A stretch of 64,000 bases of DNA from Cylindrotheca closterium (lineage: Eukaryota; Bacillariophyta; Bacillariophyceae; Bacillariales; Bacillariaceae), in the NCBI GenBank assembly GCA_933822405.4, contig CAKOGP040001224.1, forward strand, positions 426,417 through 490,416, written 5' to 3'. The translations under genes and the position numbers were made by a program. Each line of letters starts with the position of its first letter. The stretch's first letter is position 1. Below the pieces are notes generated by a model that was not told where the DNA came from, made no database searches, and was given only the letters and a program-made list of their open reading frames with translations. This document shows positions 32,749 through 41,856 of this stretch, piece by piece.

Positions 32749-33369
32749 TTACGCCGCAACTGGGGACAGTTTTCGATGAACTGCCCCTTCCAGAAACCCA
32801 GCCTTGATGTCCTCCGTCACGGGTTGTTCTCCAAACCACATACTCAAAAATGCACGCTGAAAGTTGCGACCTGGAATCACTCCTCGCTCCTTTCCTTGAT
32901 CGACGATGACAGTATCATCACCAACCATCTTGATGCTAATGGTTCCACCATAAGAAATCGGGTTGGAAAGTTTTTGAATAAAATCATCTCGATCGTTCTC
33001 GTAGCCTTCATAGTGGTGGGACACGCTGTGCTCAAGTTGCTGTTGCCACGCCTGTGTGCATTGCTTGCCACTGACCCCTCTCAAGAATGTAAAGTCCAAC
33101 TGCATGGGATTGTCGTTGCGCTCCAAAGACTCCAAAACATCTTGGGCATTTTCCAGCCTCGACAAACTGTAGAAGCCCGCCACGTAGACCTTGATGGGCA
33201 TGCCGAAGAAAGATACCGACCTGATGCCTTGCCCATGTCGCTTCAGTTGATGTTCTCCCATCATTCGAAACTCGGGAATGTGAATTCCCTCCATCATGGT
33301 TTTAGCTACGACTTGTTCAGTCATGCCGAAAGCAGCAAACGCTAGGAAGAGGAATTGAGTTGCCTTCAT
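32749..33369 (-). CDS. Chalcone-isomerase-like fold protein with signal peptide
   Basis: This is a single exon of 206 aa from the ATG at 33369; a further ATG at 33393 adds eight residues. After an N-terminal hydrophobic segment (MKATQFLFLAFAAFGMTEQVVA) the mature chain shows the chalcone-isomerase-like pattern: 'GQGIRSVSFFGMPIKVYVAGFYS', then 'QLDFTFLRGVSGKQ', then 'NFQRAFLSMWFGEQPVTEDIKAGFLEG'. The last segment matches the signature near the C-terminus of this fold. True chalcone isomerases act in plant flavonoid synthesis. Proteins of the same fold in algae and bacteria are usually fatty-acid-binding or of unknown role, and diatoms lack the plant flavonoid pathway as commonly understood. 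I therefore assign the fold, not the reaction. The hydrophobic start suggests secretory or organellar import; no Phe-containing plastid motif is evident. Confidence 0.8.
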   Translation of the reverse strand: MKATQFLFLAFAAFGMTEQVVAKTMMEGIHIPEFRMMGEHQLKRHGQGIRSVSFFGMPIKVYVAGFYSLSRLENAQDVLESLERNDNPMQLDFTFLRGVSGKQCTQAWQQQLEHSVSHHYEGYENDRDDFIQKLSNPISYGGTISIKMVGDDTVIVDQGKERGVIPGRNFQRAFLSMWFGEQPVTEDIKAGFLEGAVHRKLSPVAA

Positions 33370-33697
33370 GACTAGAAAATGATTGTGAGACACTTGCCGT
33401 CGAGAAAACTGAATCTGATAAAGAGCTGCGAATTTGGCAACGAGCGGTCTAAAATTTTGACACCAAAGCTTGAAGTTGTTTCTCCGGGTCTTGGATCTGA
33501 TCGAATAAGTCGAAATGATGGCCGACTGATATGACTAACCAACCCTGATCAACGGAGAAAAAACCGGAAGACCTGATCCGCTGAGACCCAAGATCATTTC
33601 ATATGTTCGTCCAAAAGACAAACGTACCAGTTCCGAGGTCTTGCAACCCATACCAGAAACAAACGTGTCGAAGCGAAAACAAGTAGAGATATCTATC
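33370..33697. other. Divergent intergenic region
   Basis: These 328 bp lie between the chalcone-isomerase-like and CSN8-like genes, which are divergent. I see no motif. Confidence 0.4.
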
Positions 33698-34351
33698 ATG
33701 GCATCTTGGCCTCCAGAGAGCTTGGGCGCTGACCCGGAAGTGATACTCAATGAATGCGAAATTATGGAGGTGCTTCCGGAGAAGGGGGAAGGAAAGCAAT
33801 TTATACAGGTAAATTCAATTTAGTCTCTTCTGAAAGAACGTGGAACATCGGTGCAATCCATCATAATCTTATGTATTGTCTTTCCAACTCTTATTGATTC
33901 TGTGAATGCATCGGAGCAGGTGGTGGAGATGGCAACGCTGTTGTACCTTGGGGAATTTGTGCATGCACGGCATCTTTGGCGTCGATGGAAAGACAACAAT
34001 CCCTCCACTTTGTTGGCTGAATGGTGGAAGGTTGGAGCTGGAATGATGAGTAACGAGCCAAAGGCGATTTGGGAAGGACTGGCACACATTGAAGCAACTC
34101 ATCCAGCTCCAATAAAGTCGTATGCGCAAGAAGTAGGAATCGCCTTTCGAAAAAATATCTTGGATTCTTATTCTACGGTTCAGCCCTATTTGGCGCTTTT
34201 GAACTTTTCGTCGGCTGAAGAAGCCCAGCAGTTCCTGCTGCAACCTATTGCTGCTCGGACCTGGAGCAACAATTCTGTACAACGCAAAACTTCGTTGACC
34301 CAGGTCGTGGCGTTCTTGGACAGCGCCACTTCTGTCGATACAAAGGCATAA
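33698..34351 (+). CDS. CSN8: COP9 signalosome subunit 8-like protein
   Basis: Exons 33698-33808 and 33920-34351 (phase-0 intron of 111 bp) give 180 aa, the usual size for CSN8. The second exon starts VVEMATLLYLGEFVHARHLWRRW. That corresponds to the CSN8/PSMD8 pattern in which a short helix ends in 'L.NARFLWKR', the hallmark of the CSN8_PSD8_EIF3K domain. 'LLAEWWKVGAGMM', 'IWEGL' and 'IRKNILDSYSTVQPYLALLNFSSAEEAQQFL' (near, not exact) follow the helical repeat and the winged-helix entry of the family. CSN8 is a PCI-type subunit of the signalosome that removes Nedd8 from cullins. The related proteasome subunit Rpn12 is longer, which argues against that reading. The first exon (37 aa) is Glu-rich and ends IQ|VVEM. 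A frameless start at TTG upstream was not used. Confidence 0.68.
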
Positions 34352-34724
34352 ACTGAGATTAAGTAGACTTTTTGAATTTCATTCTATCTAGTTTGACAAG
34401 TCTTGTCATGTACCATTATTTACAACAAACTGTAGTGCCGTTAGTCTCTTGCAGCATTGCCATCCAACAACAACTATCAAATTGAAACTATCAAGTCACC
34501 AAAACTGTGGAAATTCTTCCATTCTTAGTATGTTGCTTGTAGTCTTTCTATTTTCAATTTGTATTTGTACAATTTGTATTTGTACAATTGTACATGTAGC
34601 CTCTCCCGAGCCCTGGACATCCTTGATCATCGTAATTATGCAGCAAGGCGTCTTGCATTCACCCGAAGGAAACAATTTTCGACACGACATCATCAACATC
34701 ACAGAAGTGAACTTTCCTAGCAAC
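34352..34724. other. Intergenic region
   Basis: This 373-bp gap between two plus-strand genes carries a short duplication 'atttgtatttgtacaatttgtatttgtaca' (34557-34586). An in-frame open stretch here continues upstream of the small membrane protein gene. I see no gene. Confidence 0.35.
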
Positions 34725-35064
34725 ATGTCAACTAACGAGAATACTCCGCACGAGATTACCCCGGCCACAAAAAGTAAACAGGAATTGCTAACAGAATGGT
34801 GTGTTTTGTTTTATGGAAAATTTCGTAAAGTTGGAATGAATGAATGAATGAATGATCAAAACTCACGATATAATAATCAACAGCATGCTGTCACAGTTTC
34901 GGCTTTCGGTAGCTGGCGTCGGTTTGGGGACGGCTTATTCCCTTCGATACAAGGCTGGATTTGCTCCCATGATTGCCGCTGGAGCTGCAGGAACTTCTGC
35001 TGATTTGATATACGGGTATCTGGTGGAATGCGCAAAGTTTCGGCAAGGCTCCCAGGATGAATAA
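34725..35064 (+). CDS. Small 84-aa membrane protein in two exons
   Basis: I assembled this gene from two pieces that are each below obvious gene size. Exon 1 (34725-34798) starts MSTNENTPHEITPATKSKQ, and exon 2 (34884-35064) starts inside a split Cys codon (TG|C). The 85-bp intron has GTGTGT and a CAG acceptor and contains a (GAAT)5 run. After a polar N-terminus the chain has two hydrophobic stretches, 'LSVAGVGLGTAYSLRY' and 'FAPMIAAGAAGTSADLIYGYLV', each rich in Gly/Ala. They look like a tight two-helix hairpin ending in 'CAKFRQGSQDE'. Glycine-zipper hairpins are known in mitochondrial inner-membrane proteins such as Mic10; I note the likeness but do not assign the family. The stop at 35062-35064 is 84 bp from the TAM41 stop on the other strand. 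Confidence 0.6.
34834..34855 (+). repeat. GAAT microsatellite inside an intron
   Basis: Five GAAT units lie in the intron of the small membrane protein gene. Confidence 0.8.
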
Positions 35065-35148
35065 TCAACATCAATAGCAGTGCTATCATACCGGTGCCAG
35101 AAAAAAGAAAAAGAGTATAGAAGGAAAACGAGGAAGCTTATTGTGAAA

Positions 35149-36211
35149 CTATCGTTTTCGGAATAGCCCTTTTTGTAACTTGGCAGTTGCATAGGTAATC
35201 GACTTTCGGAACCCCAAGGTGAAGACACCCTTGAAGGATTGATGCCTTGCAGCAGGAGCAACAATTGCCGCCAGCATCTTTGCCAAATCATCTGCATTCT
35301 TATAACTTTGAACGTTTGGTGGAAGTTTCTTGACAAGAGCTTTTCGTGCTGATTGATCTGAACTATTCCACTCTAGATTCGAAGTAGAGTTGGATAGTAG
35401 TCCCATCTCTTCCATTGGTTGGAGTACCGGTTCGTATAGCGTTTGAAATCGTCGCAATTGCCCCGGAGCATCGACGAGTTTGGATATTTTTTCTGGATGC
35501 TCCGCTCCAATGGTCGTGCGAAAGTCACCGCTGTAGCTCAGACGGGCAATTTGACGAAAGAGAGACGACCAGTCGATAGGTTTTTCTTCCTGCTCTTCTG
35601 GAAAGAGGAGTAGAGCGGCAGCGACTGCGGCTTGTAGATTTCGCGATTGCGCTTCCAATATCTCGTCTGGTGTGTTTGGAAGGATTGGTAATGTTGGTTT
35701 GTGTAATCTAAGAGAGAATAATTTGGATGGTTTGGAGACGACTTTGTTGAGGAAGATGAACTCTTGTATGGCTAACAGGATCAATCGCGGGCACCACTCA
35801 CCGGCCCGCCAAGTAGAGCGTATCCCATAAAATAAGATCGCTTATTAGATCATCTTTGTGAACCACGCCGTATTTCATTGGAACAGGAGAATCCACTACT
35901 TGGAAAAACACCCTTGCATCTTTCAGTGGATAATTCCTCTGTATTCTGTTCGCCATGCCCGCTCCAGATAGTTTCAGCCATGAAGGATAGTGACTTGGAT
36001 TACGATCCATGTTTTCTTCATGGAACTGATTGGCATCATCCACTACCAAGATGATGTCCAACATCCCTTCATGCTTGTCATTGAGAGATTGTGAAAAAAC
36101 GCCCGACCCATAGCCGAACGCAGAGACTAACGAATTTTGTGGAAAGTGATCAACTACCTTCCGAAGTGCCTTTTGAGAAGCCAGCTGTCCCTCGACAGCT
36201 TCTTTTAACAT
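35149..36211 (-). CDS. TAM41: TAM41-like mitochondrial CDP-diacylglycerol synthase
   Basis: The enzyme makes CDP-diacylglycerol for cardiolipin in the mitochondrial inner membrane. Exons 36211-35802 and 35707-35149 (94-bp intron splitting an Arg codon) give 322 aa, the family's normal length. Diagnostic motifs include 'FPQNSLVSAFGYGSGVFSQS' (nucleotidyltransferase start), 'DIILVVDDANQFHEENMDRNPSHYPSWLKL' with the catalytic acidic residues, 'YGVVHKDDLISDLILWDTLYLAGR', and in exon 2 'AALLLFPEEQEEKPIDWSSLFRQIARLSYSGDFRTTIGAEHPEKISKLV'. The N-terminus is uncertain. The open frame continues upstream to an ATG at 36337, one base from the tRNA-Leu gene, and would add 42 residues. The ATG at 36211 lies just before the first homologous block and lacks an obvious mitochondrial presequence, so the longer form cannot be excluded. 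Confidence 0.88.
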
Positions 36212-36337
36212 TTTTAGCGGCAGGAAAATGAAGGTATGAATGAAAACGCAATGCGATTTGGGATTGAAATGAACGAATGATGCATAATTCATGTCTAAAG
36301 TGATTGTATCTATATTTTTCCGCCATTGAGCCATCAT

Positions 36338-36415
36338 GGTACCTTGGCCGAGCGGTCTAAGGCGCAACGTTAAGGCCGTTGTCTTCGGGCGTGAGTTCGA
36401 ATCTCACAGGTATCA
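36338..36415 (+). tRNA. tRNA-Leu(AAG), copy 1
   Basis: This is a 78-nt cloverleaf read by eye. The acceptor stem is GGTACCT/AGGTATC, the anticodon stem CAACG/CGTTG has the loop TTAAGGC (anticodon AAG), the variable arm is short with a TTCG loop, and the T arm is GTGAG TTCGAAT CTCAC. The discriminator is A, as expected for leucine. The internal A box (TGGCCGAGCGG) and B box (GTTCGAATC) match RNA polymerase III promoters. A TTTT follows at 36418-36421. No intron is seen. Confidence 0.95.
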
Positions 36416-36715
36416 ACTTTTGCATTTTTAAATGCTATTACTTTTGCCTTTTGTACTGTACAGCTGGTGGTTACCGATGAGTAGTGTCACTAGTGAGTAC
36501 TATACCGGTTATCTGGTTTCTCTGTTCTCTAAGTATCGTGTGAAATCAGACTTGGAATACAATCATCACAGCTGTCAGTTGCAAAGTCCTGTCTTCTGGC
36601 TGCAACATTTCAAACGAATACACAGACAACCCATATCAGATTCGAGGGTACGAAACGAGAAAAGATATGTATATAAGTTAATGTTCAATTATGTTTACAA
36701 TGTTACGCGATACTG
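36416..36715. other. Flank of tRNA and bZIP gene
   Basis: These 300 bp contain the tRNA trailer and the 3' flank of the bZIP gene. A plus-strand frame that continues into the bZIP gene is antisense and I ignore it. Confidence 0.4.
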
Positions 36716-37633
36716 TTATCTGCTTGCACTGCTGGGCTTCATTTTGATGTCACTTCGTAGACTTTGGAGAAAGTGCACAACACTTTTGCTGAGGACCTTG
36801 TTGGATGGCTTCTTCAAGGCCTCGATCATTTTGTCTTCTGGAGTGCGGATGCGCTCTTTCACCATGGTCGCGGCCTTGGCCTCTCCGAATTGGCTGCAGA
36901 CCAATTCTCTCAATTTTTTGTTTTCTTCGCGTAGGGCCATGACAGATTCTTCCAGAGCCGTGTTGTAGTCACGCTTCTTCGATCGGCTCTTCTTGGCATG
37001 TTCACGGTTTTTCTCCCGTCTGATTTGCTTCTTGACAGCAACGTCGGGGATCTTTGTTTTGAGGTTTGAAATAGCAACCTTTGTCGCCGCGACAACGGAT
37101 TGTGGTTTTGACTTGACCGGAGCCGAAACCGCCTTGACGGGTTTCGTTGTATGTTGCGCTTTGCGTTGCCTCTTCGGGCTTCTTCGTGTAGCATCCTCAT
37201 TGTCGCTGGAGTCAGAGACTAGATGAGTAGAAGCCGAAGGCTGCTTTCTTTTGGTAGGGGGGAGAGAAACAGCAGGCTGTTCTGCTTGTGGTTGCAATTT
37301 AAATGCATCCATCTCGGGAACGAGGCTGTCAGTGGTAATGGATGCACAAGGTGAAGTAGTTGGCGAGACTGGATGGATAATATCCAACAAATCCAATGAC
37401 GAAAGCCCATCCGACGAAGCGATAATATCGACTTCGTGGTCCATGCCGTCAATCGGCGTGGAAAGAAACATGTCGGGTTCGATTTCAAGATCTGGTGATG
37501 GAGCAGTGAAAGGAGTGGGCTGTTGCTCGCTGGTGAAGACATCATCGAGCCACGTGGAAAGCTCAAACATCTCTTGCACTTGGGTTCCGCTAGGTGGAAT
37601 AGCAGGGTTGCACGGTTGGTGTGTAGCTTGCAT
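36716..37633 (-). CDS. bZIP transcription factor
   Basis: This is a single exon of 305 aa. The C-terminal third holds a textbook bZIP. The basic region 'KKQIRREKNREHAKKSRSKKRDYN' contains the N-x7-R/K pattern (N-REHAKKS-R), and the zipper heptads run L-EESVMA-L-REENKK-L-REL-V-CSQF. The N-terminal half is acidic and rich in Ser/Thr/Pro (for example 'STWLDDVFTSEQQP', 'IIASSDGLSSLDLLDI'), consistent with an activation domain. A basic Lys/Arg block around 130-165 could be a nuclear signal. Proteins with this basic region bind ACGT-core sites such as TGACGTCA. Its own upstream DNA has several, suggesting autoregulation. I see no PAS domain or other light-sensing module, so this is not an aureochrome. 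The gene starts at the ATG at 37633. Confidence 0.93.
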   Translation of the reverse strand: MQATHQPCNPAIPPSGTQVQEMFELSTWLDDVFTSEQQPTPFTAPSPDLEIEPDMFLSTPIDGMDHEVDIIASSDGLSSLDLLDIIHPVSPTTSPCASITTDSLVPEMDAFKLQPQAEQPAVSLPPTKRKQPSASTHLVSDSSDNEDATRRSPKRQRKAQHTTKPVKAVSAPVKSKPQSVVAATKVAISNLKTKIPDVAVKKQIRREKNREHAKKSRSKKRDYNTALEESVMALREENKKLRELVCSQFGEAKAATMVKERIRTPEDKMIEALKKPSNKVLSKSVVHFLQSLRSDIKMKPSSASR

Positions 37634-37728
37634 ATTTGGTCGTTGTAAAAATCTTTCGTGAATTGTGAGGATTTCGGATAGAAAGACGAGCGGGATCTGC
37701 AGTCTTTGGTTTGAGAATCGAGTGAATT

Positions 37729-38175
37729 TGACGTCACGTGCCAGTCCCCGTGTCCTTAAGTAACCTCCAAGTTCCAGAAGGTGAAGCGTCAGTTTGATAG
37801 CGCTGCGTTAAGTATCATTTTTTGACGTGTCTTTTGGACTCACACGAATGCGTTAAGTACCATTATAAAAGCGCCGTTTGTATTAAACAAGGTTGTGGAA
37901 TTACGAGTTCGAAGCCTTCTCGGTTTCGAACACGTCATGTTACACTCCTGCGAGGTAACATCCTCCTTTTCCCTGGCTCTTGTGTATGAATTCAATCGTT
38001 TGTGTTCGGAAGAGTGGGCACGTCACGAAATACGTCACATTTTGGTTTTCTCTATTGTTGATTGGGCAGCTGCTCTGTATCACTCCTGAGATGCAGTTTT
38101 TCCATTTTCTACGGCTATTGTTTTAGCAATCATCAGTATTCTATCGGAAGGGTGGACACGTCATGAAATACGTCA
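37729..38175. promoter_or_regulatory. Cluster of CRE/G-box-like ACGT elements
   Basis: The hexamer TGACGT or ACGTCA occurs at 37729-37736 (as the full palindrome TGACGTCA, overlapping a CACGTG at 37735-37740), 37824-37829, 37932-37937, 38020-38025, 38032-38037, 38158-38163 and 38170-38175. That is seven positions in 447 bp, where about 0.2 is expected at random. The cluster separates the divergent bZIP and kinase genes. ACGT-core elements are bound by bZIP dimers, and TGACGT is a known CO2/cAMP-responsive element in diatoms. Function here is inferred from sequence only. Confidence 0.6.
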
Positions 38176-38210
38176 TTGTGTTGTTTTCTCTATTTTTGAT
38201 TGGTCAGCCG
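38007..38210 (+). repeat. Duplicated 65-bp block carrying two ACGTCA sites each
   Basis: A block starting TCGGAAGAGTGGGCACGTCA (38007) recurs at 38144 as TCGGAAGGGTGGACACGTCA, with an intervening spacer of about 72 bp. Similarity continues through 'GAAATACGTCA...GTTTTCTCTATT.TTGATTGG.CAGC'. The copies are about 85% identical by eye, so two ACGT sites were doubled together. Confidence 0.75.
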
Positions 38211-38221
38211 CCAAGTCCTGC

Positions 38222-38310
38222 ATGCGAGTCCCGAGGAGGGCTAATCCTGCGAGTCCCGAGCGCAATGATATGATATATAAAGCAGTCAAAGCAGTCAAAG
38301 CAGTCAAATT
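38222..38310 (+). repeat. Short direct repeats upstream of the kinase gene
   Basis: TGCGAGTCCCGAG occurs twice (starting 38222 and 38247), followed by three copies of AGCAGTCAA (38281-38307). These lie 75-165 bp before the kinase ATG, and their role is unknown. Confidence 0.7.
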
Positions 38311-38384
38311 TTGGTTCAAATTTCCACAGTGACGAAGAAAAGTGTCGACCAAAAAAAGGAACAAGAAACAGTACACCTAGAGAG

Positions 38385-39939
38385 ATGGTCTTTTCTGGAA
38401 ACAATCCACGGCATCGGATTGTCACCCCACCATCAAACCCCCAGAATTCAGCGCCTCCGCAACACAGTGGCGCCACCACCAAGGTCAAGAAGCGATCAAG
38501 CTATTCCTCCAAAAAACAGCTAAGCAATGCTTCCTCCAATCAATCAGGGCAGATCGTCATTGCCTGTGTCATTGTCTTTATTATTATGGTTGGATTCGTT
38601 AGATTTATTCCTTGGAAATCTATCGTGTCACCGTTCTCAAAAGACTTGGGATCATCGCGCGGCTTTCCTCGAGTTATAATGTTGACGGAATCTCTCGACA
38701 GATCATCCGAAGCGATACAGTTGGACCTGGAATACATTGATTTCACCAAGGCGCACAAACAAGTACAATGGGACAAGCTAAAGTGGGACAAGAAGCGCGG
38801 GGGACCCAAACCCAAAGGAGATAGCTGGTTTGAGCGCCATCGAGTGATTCTCCAGGATGAAGATACTGGTTGCCCATTCGTAGCGGACTGGCAACGATCA
38901 AAACCAAATCCAACCTGCAATACGGTATGTTGTTTTAGGATATCGCACATTGCGGACATTGTTGAGTCAATGATTGATTTGAGGAGCGTATACAGACATT
39001 CTCACCACTACCTAATTTTGCCTATACATACTATAGATACACGAGATTGGAATACATGTAACACCAATGGAAAAACCAGTCATGTATCGATTGGATTTTC
39101 TCAATGAGGGAGCATTCAAACAAGTTTGGCAACCACATTTGGAAAATGGAGAACCTACCGATTTTGTGCTCAAGACAACTTTTTTCAATGATTATACCGA
39201 AGAAGATTTGCTTGGAGATCAGCAGGATGGTCTCGTGATGGAGCGGACGACTGCGAGTAATTACGTTGTATCCATGTTTGGATACTGTCATTTCACCAAT
39301 CTAGTGCAACGAGCTACTGGAACTCTGACGCATTGGATTGGTAGTGCGAGATGGAAAAAGGCAACACCTCTCGAGTTGTTACGAGTAGCTGATATGATGG
39401 CGCAAGGGGTGAAGGATATGCACATGTACACAAAATCTAGAGATGGTCACCTCCTACCGACGATAGCACACGCTGACATTAAAGGAAGTCAATATCTGGA
39501 GACCAGTCCAGGTCAATTTCGTCTCAACGATTTCAATCGAGGCAGTCTCCTGACTTCGAAAGATCGAAAAACGATATGTCCATTCTACCTCCCGGGTGTT
39601 CACCACAAGGGAAGCACCATGAGGGCGCCCGAGGAATATGAGGACAATGCTCCACAAGATGACAAGATTGATGTGTTCAGTCTTGGTTCATCGCTGTATC
39701 AGTTACTCACCGGTGAACCTCCGTTTGATGGGTTACCAAAGACCCAAGCCATGGAAAGCATCCGCACCGGTGTACAACCACCGATGCCAGAGTACACTGA
39801 TCCATCGTTGGTGGCCATTCAAAACGCCGTCAAAATGTGTCGACAATATAATGCCAAAGACCGGCCATGGTCTCGAGATGTCGCAGATTTTATCCGGCAA
39901 GAATTGGAGAAACAAGAGCAATTGGCAGTAGCTCAATAA
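38385..39939 (+). CDS. Membrane-anchored protein kinase with altered catalytic motifs
   Basis: Exons 38385-38924 and 39037-39939 (phase-0 intron of 112 bp) give 480 aa. A Ser/Lys-rich N-terminus is followed by one membrane segment (IVIACVIVFIIMVGFV, about residues 57-72), implying a type II anchor. The kinase fold begins near 190. The nucleotide-binding Lys lies in FVLKTTF, and the catalytic loop is HADIKGSQYL (residue 325 on), where HRD reads HAD and the usual Asn is Gln. The metal-binding DFG reads DFN (345), the activation loop ends RAPEEY, and 'DKIDVFSLGSSLYQLLTGEPPFDG' is normal. The catalytic Asp and Lys remain, but loss of the loop Asn and the DFG Gly makes catalysis doubtful. It could be a slow kinase or a pseudokinase. 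Luminal orientation would fit a secretory-pathway kinase, but the sequence does not decide this. Its promoter is the ACGT-rich region. Confidence 0.82.
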
Positions 39940-40155
39940 TAACGATAGTAGAAATGGAATGACATGCCCTCTTTCAGCAGTACAACAATAAATTTGGGAC
40001 CACAACTTTTGGGTCCAGGTAGTCAATCTGATGCAGCACGTATTGAGTTTTGCGCTTGTGCTTTGAGACGAACCCTCACTATGAAGCAGGCACTGATATC
40101 GCAGGTTTGGATTTAAAACAGAGACACTATTTGATTAGCTGACACTCCAGCAATC

Positions 40156-41856
40156 ATGTCCAAACGAGGTATCGACACATTGCTTACAAGCCAAGGGAAA
40201 CGGCTAAAGACGGGGGAAGAAATCCGCTTCACATTAGTCAAAGGCCCTGGTTACAAGCCTCGTGCAGATCCTGTCAATCCAAAAGCACCCAAACAGCAAT
40301 TTCCACTGATTGCCAAATTCCCACAGTCCGTTCCCACGCCAGACTTGAGCACGCTTCCGTGGAATACCGCTCGCTTATTCCAACAAGACATTCCAAAAGC
40401 AGACGAAGACTCGGATGATGACGCGAATGAAGTCAAAAAGAGATGGCGACCCCGTCAAGATGTTCCCAAACGACAATGGATACTTCAGGAACAGGTGGAG
40501 TTCTTGGAACACATGATGCTAAAGTCCCAACGAAAGCCACTGCCCAAAGATCAAATCTCGTCCCAATACAGTGGAATTCCCGAGCACAACCCCTCCCACT
40601 TTGCTCTCTTTGAAGTGTCCAAAACCGATGGCCAAGTGATTCAAGTCACCACGATGGCGCCTCCGAATACTACCATTTCCTTTTCACAACCCAGAGGACA
40701 CAAGACGCTGAGTATGAGTGAAGCAGAAGTAGCTATTCAGGATCAGCGCGGCAAAATGTCCCGTTACATGATGCATAACAAGCAACGAATGTTGCACAAC
40801 CCTTCCGCTGCCATGCCCACTGAATCCCGCAAGCGTTTGTTTGGTAAGCTTACCAAAATCAATAAAACCGATGGGGACGATGATGAAGATGATATTATGG
40901 GAGACGTGGCCTTTCGCAATCGCAAGGGAGCGGGACGGACTCGGAAAGAGTTGTTGGATTCCGTCGGGGATTCAGGCCTTAAGGTGGATGCGGACGGTGT
41001 CTTGGGCGGGACGGACGACGGTGAATTTGGAAAAGGACAACGTTTTGGCCGATTCAAGGCCAATGAACAAACGGCGAACGAGAAAAGTGCCCAAGACACT
41101 GGTGGGGAATCCTCCAAGGGAAATGATGGCAACGCCATGGCAGACGACTTTTACCAACGAGATGTCCAAGCGGAATATGAAGAATTGGATTACGATGTCA
41201 ATGAACAATTCGACGACGATGATGTGGACGTGGGAGAAACAGAAGTCGCAGTTGAGGGTGCAGGGTTTGCTGATGAGGATGAGGACGACGACTTTGATGA
41301 AGATGGAATGGAGAATCAAATTATTTCTGGAGCAGAAGGTTTGGCTTCGGTGGCTGGATTCAGGCTCTTGTTGGCCAAGGCTCGTGGTGAAGTGACTCCC
41401 GAACAAATTGCGGAATCCGAAGAAAAGAGGAAGAAGGAAGAAGAGGACAAGAAGCAGCGAGCGGCCGGTGCTCAACAGAAGCAGAAGCAAAACTCCAACG
41501 AGCCAGTGGACCATCTGACCAAGATTATTGCTGCTGCACAAGATGCACGAGTCCGGGCCGAAAAAGAGGAGCAAAAGATAGCTGCTCCTGCACCTGCTGC
41601 CAAGGATTTAGTCAACAAACTGGACGCGCAAGGTCAACGTGTGATTACCATTGATTCAGTCCGAAGAGAGATCTGGCTGAACCATGGAACCATCAAACTG
41701 AAGCGACTAATGAAGTTATTTGATATTGGGAAGAAGTCCAGCAAAGAACGAAGAGCGACATTTCAGCAAATGGTCAAGGAACTTTGTACTCTGGAAAATG
41801 ACCCCACAGGTGGCAGAATGTTGGTGTTGAAGCAGCACTATTCCAATATGGGTTAA
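40156..41856 (+). CDS. Transcription factor IIF alpha subunit (RAP74-like)
   Basis: This is a single exon of 566 aa. TFIIF alpha joins RNA polymerase II at promoters. Residues about 100-180 match its dimerisation barrel: 'RQWILQEQVEFLEHMM', then 'QYSGIPEHNPSHFALFEVS', ending 'TISFSQPRGHKTLSMSEAEVAI'. The central part is highly acidic and disordered, with 'YEELDYDVNEQFDDDDVDVGE', comparable to the 'E.DYD..F.DDE' block of RAP74. A Glu/Lys-rich linker follows. The last 65 residues form a winged-helix module (VITIDSVRREIWLNHGTIKLKRLMKLFDIGKKSSKERRATFQ...), as in the RAP74 C-terminal domain that binds FCP1 and TFIIB. The acidic linker and the winged helix together make this more likely than another acidic factor. 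The gene is clear of its neighbours by 200-400 bp. No intron is needed. Confidence 0.75.
   Translation: MSKRGIDTLLTSQGKRLKTGEEIRFTLVKGPGYKPRADPVNPKAPKQQFPLIAKFPQSVPTPDLSTLPWNTARLFQQDIPKADEDSDDDANEVKKRWRPRQDVPKRQWILQEQVEFLEHMMLKSQRKPLPKDQISSQYSGIPEHNPSHFALFEVSKTDGQVIQVTTMAPPNTTISFSQPRGHKTLSMSEAEVAIQDQRGKMSRYMMHNKQRMLHNPSAAMPTESRKRLFGKLTKINKTDGDDDEDDIMGDVAFRNRKGAGRTRKELLDSVGDSGLKVDADGVLGGTDDGEFGKGQRFGRFKANEQTANEKSAQDTGGESSKGNDGNAMADDFYQRDVQAEYEELDYDVNEQFDDDDVDVGETEVAVEGAGFADEDEDDDFDEDGMENQIISGAEGLASVAGFRLLLAKARGEVTPEQIAESEEKRKKEEEDKKQRAAGAQQKQKQNSNEPVDHLTKIIAAAQDARVRAEKEEQKIAAPAPAAKDLVNKLDAQGQRVITIDSVRREIWLNHGTIKLKRLMKLFDIGKKSSKERRATFQQMVKELCTLENDPTGGRMLVLKQHYSNMG

Noticed and set aside
36432..36968. 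178-codon plus-strand frame
   Set aside because: Overlaps the bZIP gene antisense and starts in the tRNA flank; no domain.
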